From contig CM055617.1 in NCBI GenBank assembly GCA_029379385.1, positions 16,066,679-16,130,678 on the forward strand: DNA of 64,000 nt, written 5' to 3'. A program made the position numbers and the translations under genes. The notes beneath the pieces are model-generated. The model was given only the letters and a program-made list of their open reading frames with translations. It searched no databases and had not been told where the DNA came from. The stretch comes from Quillaja saponaria (taxonomy: Eukaryota > Streptophyta > Magnoliopsida > Fabales > Quillajaceae). Shown here piece by piece: positions 58,189 through 64,000 of this stretch; the first letter of the stretch is position 1, and each line of letters begins with the position of its first letter.

Positions 58189-58791
58189 TATTATTTATTT
58201 ATTTATTTATAGTATATGTTATAGTCTTTTTTACGGTCATAATCCTCATTAGCCTGCTCAATCTTTTTCGCATATTACTTACTGGCATCGTCCCTGTGTG
58301 TTCATAGGGTTTTATTTTTTGTTTTTTGTTTTTTTAAGTTGAACATTTGTCAGTAAATTTTTTTTATGTTAAAAAAATCCGTAGTATTACAAAAGTTGTT
58401 TTGCAATATAATTTTTATTAAAAAGTGGTTTGAGATATGTAGTTATGAGTTAGTTTGATTTCTTTTAATTATTTTTTTAATTTTCGAAATGAAAAATCTA
58501 AGGCTTATAAAAATTTAAGAAGATAAAGTTAAAAGGGTTCTCTTGGTTTTATAATAGTATAGATAAAAAATTATTATATTATTATTAATTGTTATTTGAA
58601 TTAAAATATTAATATAATCTTAGCTTGGCCAGACTATATGAAATTTCAGGGTGGGTCTACTCAAAAGTTAAAAAGCCAACTCTTATTTTCTTTTTGAATT
58701 CTTTATCATAAATAAGTAATTTCACTTATTCAAAAAGAAAAAGAAAAATGGCAATGAATATGGTTCACTGATAACAGAATGAAAAGATAGG
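57894..58791 (+). mobile_element. TE-A continued, right part
   Basis: It aligns with 63023-63677 of TE-B from CGTCCTCCATGATATGTGG to GATAGG. Relative to TE-B it has an extra ~65-bp duplication around 58029-58150 (AGCTTGCCCAATTGTTG / AGCCTGCCCAATTGTTG) with a long TA microsatellite. No gene is seen; the frames at 58034-58307 come from the microsatellite. Confidence 0.7.
58139..58184. repeat. (TA)n microsatellite
   Basis: An uninterrupted TA run of about 46 bp followed by ATTT repeats. It is the longest TA run in the window; shorter ones lie near 2485, 4060, 8788, 18068, 24784, 34365, 44497, 46028, 52500 and 52974. Confidence 0.95.
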
Positions 58792-59988
58792 AAGACACCA
58801 CAACAATATTGTTATTAGTAAAATTATATGTATTGTTTTCAAAAATATACCCATTTTATCAAATTTTTGTTCTAAAATTATTTTTCACGAATTTATGGGA
58901 TTAGAGAATTTTTTACCATTACATGGGATTATTCTCCTCTCCATCTTCTGGTCCAGTCAAATACAAATCATCTATATGTGTCAGTACTGGAGAATCCATA
59001 ATGGTTTTACTTACCATGGTCTTCTTAAGGGGATTCCCAAAAAGCCAATGAAGGAAGCACATCTACTTAACTAACAAGCCAACCCCTTCAAGTAGAATCT
59101 CAATTTCAAATTGGTCCTTTTAGGTCAAAGATGTGATATAGTCCATTTCCTAGGGTGACATTTTTTGAACCATTATCTGCATCAGCACAAATTGTGGTTA
59201 TCTAAGTTTGCCTATTTGAGGAAGAAGTAGATATTGTAATTTCTTATAGTGTCTGGTCTGGTAAAATACAATTTATTTACGCCAAAACTAAAAAATTTAT
59301 GCATGGTGATTTAACTCACTTAGGTTTTCTCAAAGGGAGTCCTGAGAAGTTAATAAAAGAAACACATGTTTAATCAGCAGGTCAATCTCTTTAGGTATAA
59401 TCTCAATTTTAAATTAGTCCTTCTGGATCAAAGATATGATATAGTTTATTTCCTCGGTTGACATTTTCTAAAAACGATTAACACGCAATTTTTTATTTTT
59501 TATTTTAATTTCCAGAAAGACATATCCATAAGAAATTCCTTAATGTTTTTCCTTATGTTTTCTAATTTAAGGTGATCGTAGAAAAATAATCCTATCCAAT
59601 AGAAGTTGGCAATAAGGAAATACATGGAGTAATTATTTAAGGACAAAAAGATAATTAATTAATGTAATAAAGGATAGAATTGATTCCTATGCCATATTTG
59701 CTACGTTCAAACTCAAAAGTACAGTTATTTATTCTTATTTTTCATTATTTCATGTCTCTCTCTTGACTAATAATAAGTTGAATTAGGCCTTCATTAATTT
59801 ATTTAATATATTCTCTGACCATAACTAATCAGACAATAATAGCCAAATTAATAATAAACCATGCACTTAATATAGGTTAAACATTTAATTTTGAAGCTTT
59901 AAGTCTTATTAACCTCAGACCAAACACACTCTAAATTGGTGGAGTTGCAGTCTTCAGCACTCATCAGCACTCATTGGCCTATGAAAGT
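58792..59988. repeat. Intergenic segment with an imperfect ~225-bp direct duplication
   Basis: 58948-59172 and 59253-59475 share CTGGTCNGGTNAAATACAA at the start, AATCTCAATTT near the middle and GATATAGTNNATTTCCTNG with TGACATTTT at the end. The offset is about 303 bp. The reverse strand of the first copy reads as short protein-like pieces interrupted by stops, so it may be an old coding relic. Otherwise AT-rich with nothing recognised. Confidence 0.65.
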
Positions 59989-60135
59989 TTACAGTAGCCC
60001 TTGAACACTAGTGGCATCCCAATATGGAGGAATATAATTAGGGTTGGAAGTAGTCGTGTCGAAGCCGTAGTTGCTCATAATTTTGTTGTTTGTTTTGCTC
60101 AATGAGTGAATACTTACTGAGTCATTCTTATCCAT
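59989..60135 (-). CDS. Unrecognised 48-residue C-terminal-like frame ending at a transposon boundary
   Basis: On the minus strand the frame from an ATG at 60135 reads MDKNDSVSIHSLSKTNNK and then SNYGFDTTTSNPNYIPPYWD, ending in ATSVQGLL and a stop at 59989. Its composition is balanced (Asn, Thr, Tyr, Pro, Trp), unlike the low-complexity chance frames nearby. The frame stays open up to the first base of TE-B at 60151, so it may be the last exon of a host gene severed there. I cannot name the family. It may also be chance. Confidence 0.3.
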   Translation of the reverse strand: MDKNDSVSIHSLSKTNNKIMSNYGFDTTTSNPNYIPPYWDATSVQGLL

Positions 60136-60353
60136 ACCATATCGATAGACTGTTGAAATTTTGACTCAAATACTCGTTTGATACCTAATTTATTAATTAG
60201 TTTATTCTTGTCCATCAAGAATAAATTAATTAGATGTGATTATTGGAGTCTCATTATTAGATTTACCTTGGTGGCTAAGTAAGTCTAATTAGGTTGTGAT
60301 TGAGTTTGCTAGGAGTAAAATTTTACTTGGTGGATAAGTTCTAAATAGTATAA

Positions 60354-61718
60354 CTAGCATTTATGGCATACATGTTACATGTGAATCATATTTATAATAT
60401 ATAATTTATAAAAATAATACACCATATTAATTATATTAATTAAAAAAATTACAATTCTAATTCTAGTAATATTAAAATAGAAAAAAAAATAGTTTATTTG
60501 AAGCAAAATAACAATTAAAAAGTATTTATATAATAGTAAAAAGAAAATAATTTTCTTCACTAAATCACTTTTATATTCAAAAGTTAGAAAGGGACATTTT
60601 GAATCGTACTTTTTGGTGACACTTTGATAACTTGTCTTGCCATTTTTCTTGTAAGATTTGTAACTCGCGGATAGGAATACATTTTGCTAAAATTGCTCTT
60701 TAGTAATAAAACACCTATAAATAAATTATTAACAAATAAATAATATATAAATATAGTGTAATGACATGCCAAAAAAACCCAATAGATGTTTATGTAAATA
60801 GAGTGTATTATACTAGCGTAAAATCGTTAAAAAAAAAAAAAAAAAAAAGGCATTAGTCATACCAAGATAATGAAATAATAATTAATTACCCCTAATTAGA
60901 CTCGTAGTTATTAGTATATAACAAAAAGATAAGATAAAAAAAAATAAAATGAGAAACAAAATCAATAACAATAGTATATATATGAATTAACTATGCTTTC
61001 TCTTTCAGAATCGTTCTGGCCCATGCCATGCCTAATTTTACATGAGAATAATCTATATATATATGATTTTAGAAATGATAGTCAATGGACATCAGTAATG
61101 AGCCTCATGATCATGGCCTCCATTCAATTCCTCCTTTGCACTATTTAATATTTAATATATATTCTCCAGAAGTGTATGTACCTAAACAAAAAGATTATAT
61201 AAACATGGAGAAGTTGCAAAAAACAAAAAGAATAAAATATATAAATACATAGCTTCATAAGCAGATATAATGAAAGCATGTTAGAAGTTATGCTTGGAAT
61301 AAACTAATCAATTATGGTTGGATGAAGAGTTTCAAGCTTGCCAATGTATTATGTAAATATAAGTTCTGCTCATGTAATTATATATAACATAATTAGACAT
61401 TTCTAAAACTATTAGAAAGTTATGAAAAAAAGAAAACAAATCATATTAGAGAAAAAAAAAACTCTAATAATTTAATTAGAAATATATTATAGTTTTAAAT
61501 TTTCAACATTCAAACTCTAAACATCTAGAAAGTTTTAAAAAAAAGAAAACAATTCATATTAGAACTCTAACCATTTAATTAGAAATATAATAAGTTTTAA
61601 TATTTCAATTTCATTCAAACTCTAAACATCAAGAGAGTGTGGCAATATTAGAAATTTAATAAGTATAAAGGGTAAAATAAAAAATCAAAAGATTCTTCCC
61701 TTAAGGCTCTTTTATATG
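60354..61718. mobile_element. 1365-bp insertion of unknown type flanked by 8-bp direct repeats
   Basis: TAGTATAA occurs at 60346-60353 and again at 61719-61726, and TE-A lacks the intervening sequence. An 8-bp duplication would fit a hAT-type element, but the ends (CTAGCATTTATGG and CTTTTATATG) are not clear inverted repeats. The inside is very AT-rich, with an A-run at 60830-60848 and a ~105-bp imperfect tandem duplication (61420-61632). No transposase is visible. Confidence 0.5.
61420..61632. repeat. Imperfect ~105-bp tandem duplication
   Basis: GAAAGTTATGAAAAAAAGAA... to ...CAAACTCTAAACATC is followed by a second copy starting GAAAGTTTTAAAAAAAAGAA. Both include CATATTAGA, TTTAATTAGAAATATA and TCAAACTCTAAACATC. 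Confidence 0.85.
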
Positions 61719-62082
61719 TAGTATAAATATAGATATGGGGGCTTGTGAGAGTTATAATATGAGTGCAAAATAGAGGGATCTAATATTTGTGAGACTCCTT
61801 CTAGGGAGGGGTGCAAGAGAGTTTGATAAAGATATATGGAGAGTGGCGGGAACATCATCTGTAGGGTGTTACTCTTACTCTTTCTATGTAATTTTTATTG
61901 GAATAGTAGAATTTTTCTCTTCTCATCCGTGGATATAAGCAATAGGCTAAATCACGTTATAATTTGTGTTAATGTTTATTTGTCTTCCTTTTTACTTATA
62001 TTTTGTAAGAATACTTTTTATTTTTATTGTTGCAATATCTCATTGAAATTAGTTGAAGGGGAATTTCCTAGAATTCCCAATA

Positions 62083-63677
62083 GTGGTTCAGTTGCCAGTA
62101 TAAAACTTCACCTATAAAACTCCAACTTGGTGTGCCACCCGTACCCATCTAATTATGCAATGGCCACACAAAAACTGCAAAACTCAATCTGAAAAAAAAC
62201 TTCCACTTTGACATGCAATCCACACCCATCTATTAGTGCAATGGCCGCACAAAACTGCAAAACTCAATTTTGCACAAAACAACAAAACTTCATCTACTAG
62301 AAAGCTACAAAACTTCAACTTTCATCTTTTCAATTGGCATAACCCCCAACCTTTTTTTTTTTCCTTTTTGTCATTTCTTAATTCCTTTTACACAACCTCA
62401 ATCACCACAACTTCTTTTTTTTCAACCCCTTTGTATTTTTTCAATAGCTTCACCATCACCAAAATTCCCTCTTGCCCATCCATGTCCCAATTGAATTTAG
62501 TTATGATACTACTTGTTAGGAATTATACAAACTTTTCCTTCAATCTTCAATAAGATATATTAAAAATAACAAAGGGTTTCTTACAAAATATAAGTAGGAG
62601 AGAAGAGATCAAAGAAACAATCAACACAAAACATTACGAGGTTTGAAGTATTGCTTACATCTATAGATGAGATTGAGGGAACTAATATTTGTGAAACCTC
62701 TCTCTGGATAGGAAAGCAACATTTGTAGAGGATAATGGAGAAAACACACCATGGGATGTGTTATTTTGAAACACCAAGAAAAGTGTCATTCTTTTGTTAT
62801 AATTTTTCTTGGAATACTATTGAAATTCTTTTCACATCTGTAAATGATGATAATGGGTCAAATCACGTAATTTTTTGTATTGATTATTTTCTTCTATTCA
62901 CACCTACTTAAATTTTATAAGGATTTCTTTTTTTATTTTTATAATATTTCACTGAAGAGGCACTATGCATGCTTGTTTGTTGTCATTCGTAGGCTACTTG
63001 GTTAGCTGTTGTAAGCTTTGGTCGTCCTCCATGATATGTGGTTTTAGACGTGCTAGTATATTTGTTTGAAGTGGGTCATTTTTCAGATATAAATATTTTA
63101 GTATGTCAAGTATATATAGGGCCTAAACTATTGTCAGCAAAATCCTCCTCGGCCTGCCCAATCATTTTTGCATATTACTTACTAGCCTCATCCCCGTGTG
63201 TTTATGGCATTTTTTTTCTTTTCTTTTTTTCCCTAAAAGGTAAACATTTGACAGTAAATTTTTCTAATAATTTTTTAACATAAAAAATCAGTAATTATTA
63301 GAAAGATAAGATATGTACTTATAGGTTAGTTGATTTCTTTTAATTATCTCTTTTACTTTTAAAATGAAAAATCTAACTGTTATATAAATTTAAGATAAAG
63401 TTGAATACCATACGGGGTGTCTTGCTTTTATTCTAATAGTATAGAAGATAAAAAATTATTATAATATTTTAACTTCTAGTTTGATTGAATTAAAATATTA
63501 ATATGATGTTAGCTTCGCTGGACTATATGAAATTTCTGGGTTGGTTAAAAGTAAAAAAGCCAACTCTTATTTCTTTTTGAATTCTTTATCATAAATAAGT
63601 AATTTCACCTATTAAAAAAGAAAAAGAAAAAGAAAGATTACAATGAATATGATCCGCTGACAAAAACGAAATATAGG
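62083..63677 (+). mobile_element. TE-B interior and right part
   Basis: It aligns with TE-A 54791-55722 and 57894-58791, and has CGTCC (63023-63027) at the point where TE-A carries the solo LTR M. Similarity ends at GATAGG/TATAGG (58791 and 63677), immediately before the germin-like fragment. No coding function is recognised. Confidence 0.7.
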
Positions 63678-63700
63678 TTTTTGTATTTCCAGTTGGACTT
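63677..63700 (+). repeat. 24-bp duplicate of germin coding sequence at the TE-B junction
   Basis: The 24 bases at 63677-63700 repeat 63777-63800 with one mismatch, an offset of exactly 100 bp. The downstream copy encodes VFVIPVGL within the germin-like fragment. The upstream copy starts exactly where similarity to TE-A ends. Confidence 0.9.
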
Positions 63701-63701
63701 T

Positions 63702-63989
63702 TGAAGCCTTGAAGTTGGGTTTGTCACTTCAAACCCGGAAAATCTTTAAATAATTAAAGTGTTACAAAAGGGAGATGTTTTTGTAATTCCAGTTGGACTT
63801 GTTCACTACCAAAGAAATGTGGGTTATTACAATGCCATTGCCATTGCAGGTCTCAGCAGCAAAAACCCAGGAGTTATTACTATTGCTAATACAGTATTTG
63901 GATCTAAGCCTGATATTGCTACTGACATTCTTGCGAAAGCTTTCCAGGTAGACGAGAAAGTTGTTACTCATCTCCAATCCAAATTTTAG
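63702..63989 (+). pseudogene. Germin-like protein, 5'-truncated fragment with internal stop
   Basis: Germins are secreted cupin-fold proteins of the plant cell wall that bind manganese; some have oxalate oxidase or superoxide dismutase activity. The fragment reads SLEVGFVTSNPEN from 63705, a nonsense codon TAA at 63747-63749, then [25 protein letters not shown] and a normal-looking C-terminus ending LQSKF at the stop 63987-63989. Germin box 2 (PxGxxHxxxNxG) is intact with its metal-binding His. Box 1, with the other metal ligands, and the signal peptide are missing, since only about 95 of the usual ~210-225 residues remain. An in-frame TGA at 63702 and TE-B sequence lie upstream. The frame on the opposite strand is a shadow. 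Confidence 0.85.
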
Positions 63990-64000
63990 GCTAGGAAGGA

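Larger units (their letters stand above)
60151..62082 (+). repeat. Copia-like LTR of TE-B, interrupted by a 1365-bp insertion
   Basis: It starts TGTTGAAATTTTGACT and ends GAATTCCCAATA, about 559 bp after removing the insertion at 60354-61718. It aligns with the two LTR pieces of TE-A. GTGGTTCAGTTGCC follows at 62083, a possible decayed primer-binding site. It preserves the unoccupied target of element L (TAATA, 61781-61785). Confidence 0.75.

Noticed and set aside
61040..61160. Possible coding exon on the minus strand (short His/Glu-rich frame)
   Set aside because: Only about 15 residues look protein-like and they sit inside the 1365-bp insertion; too short to support.
62236..62553. 105-codon frame in TE-B
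   Set aside because: Phe/Ser/Asn-rich low-complexity product of T-rich sequence, and not kept in the matching part of TE-A.

Overview
The window looks like intergenic DNA from a flowering plant, probably a eudicot. By eye it is strongly AT-rich, has no dense gene array, and is built mostly from nested LTR retrotransposons. The only host-gene sequence I recognise is a broken germin-like gene at the right edge (63702-63989). One 48-codon frame cut off at a transposon boundary (59989-60135) may be a second host fragment. No tRNA, rRNA, CRISPR or prokaryotic feature was seen, and no complete functional gene.

Layout. 1-6388: 3' part of a Ty3-type (chromovirus, Tekay/Del-like) element with its 3' LTR; its chromodomain is split by a solo LTR (998-3742). 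6389-13191: non-coding interior, primer site and LTR of a minus-strand LTR element, with another solo LTR (8657-11775) inside that LTR. 16389-24434: a cluster of related long LTRs, mostly minus strand, ending in an inverted pair. 25240-25853: a LINE remnant and a possible DNA-transposon edge. 25854-29872: a structurally complete but gag-less minus-strand Ty1/copia element with a TSD. 31326-37787: a larger plus-strand copia element with LTRs and TSD but mostly non-coding interior. 39230-44691: two more Ty3-family LTRs and an almost exact 177-bp tandem duplication. 45005-58791: a copia-like element (TE-A) carrying a structurally complete 9.2-kb Ty3 element (45256-54496, itself holding a hAT-type MITE) and a solo LTR (55723-57893). 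60151-63677: a second copy (TE-B) of the same element. TE-B lacks both large insertions and so supplies their empty sites. 63677-64000: the germin-like pseudogene.

About twelve copies or pieces of one long-LTR Ty3 family (roughly 1.6-3.1 kb each) occupy about 40% of the window, but only two internal regions are present, which points to extensive LTR-LTR recombination. The LTRs share an end (TGTTATAAC...GTGTGACA), a conserved inverted repeat and a paired TGAGTC/GACTCA motif. All coding regions of the elements carry stops, frameshifts or deletions, so no autonomous element is expected here.

I did not find a convincing new biological system. The most informative observations are the nested insertion history with in-window empty sites, the inverted LTR pair, three consecutive GC-rich hairpins in a copia leader, and a germin gene fragment that appears to have been joined to a transposon with a 24-bp templated filler.
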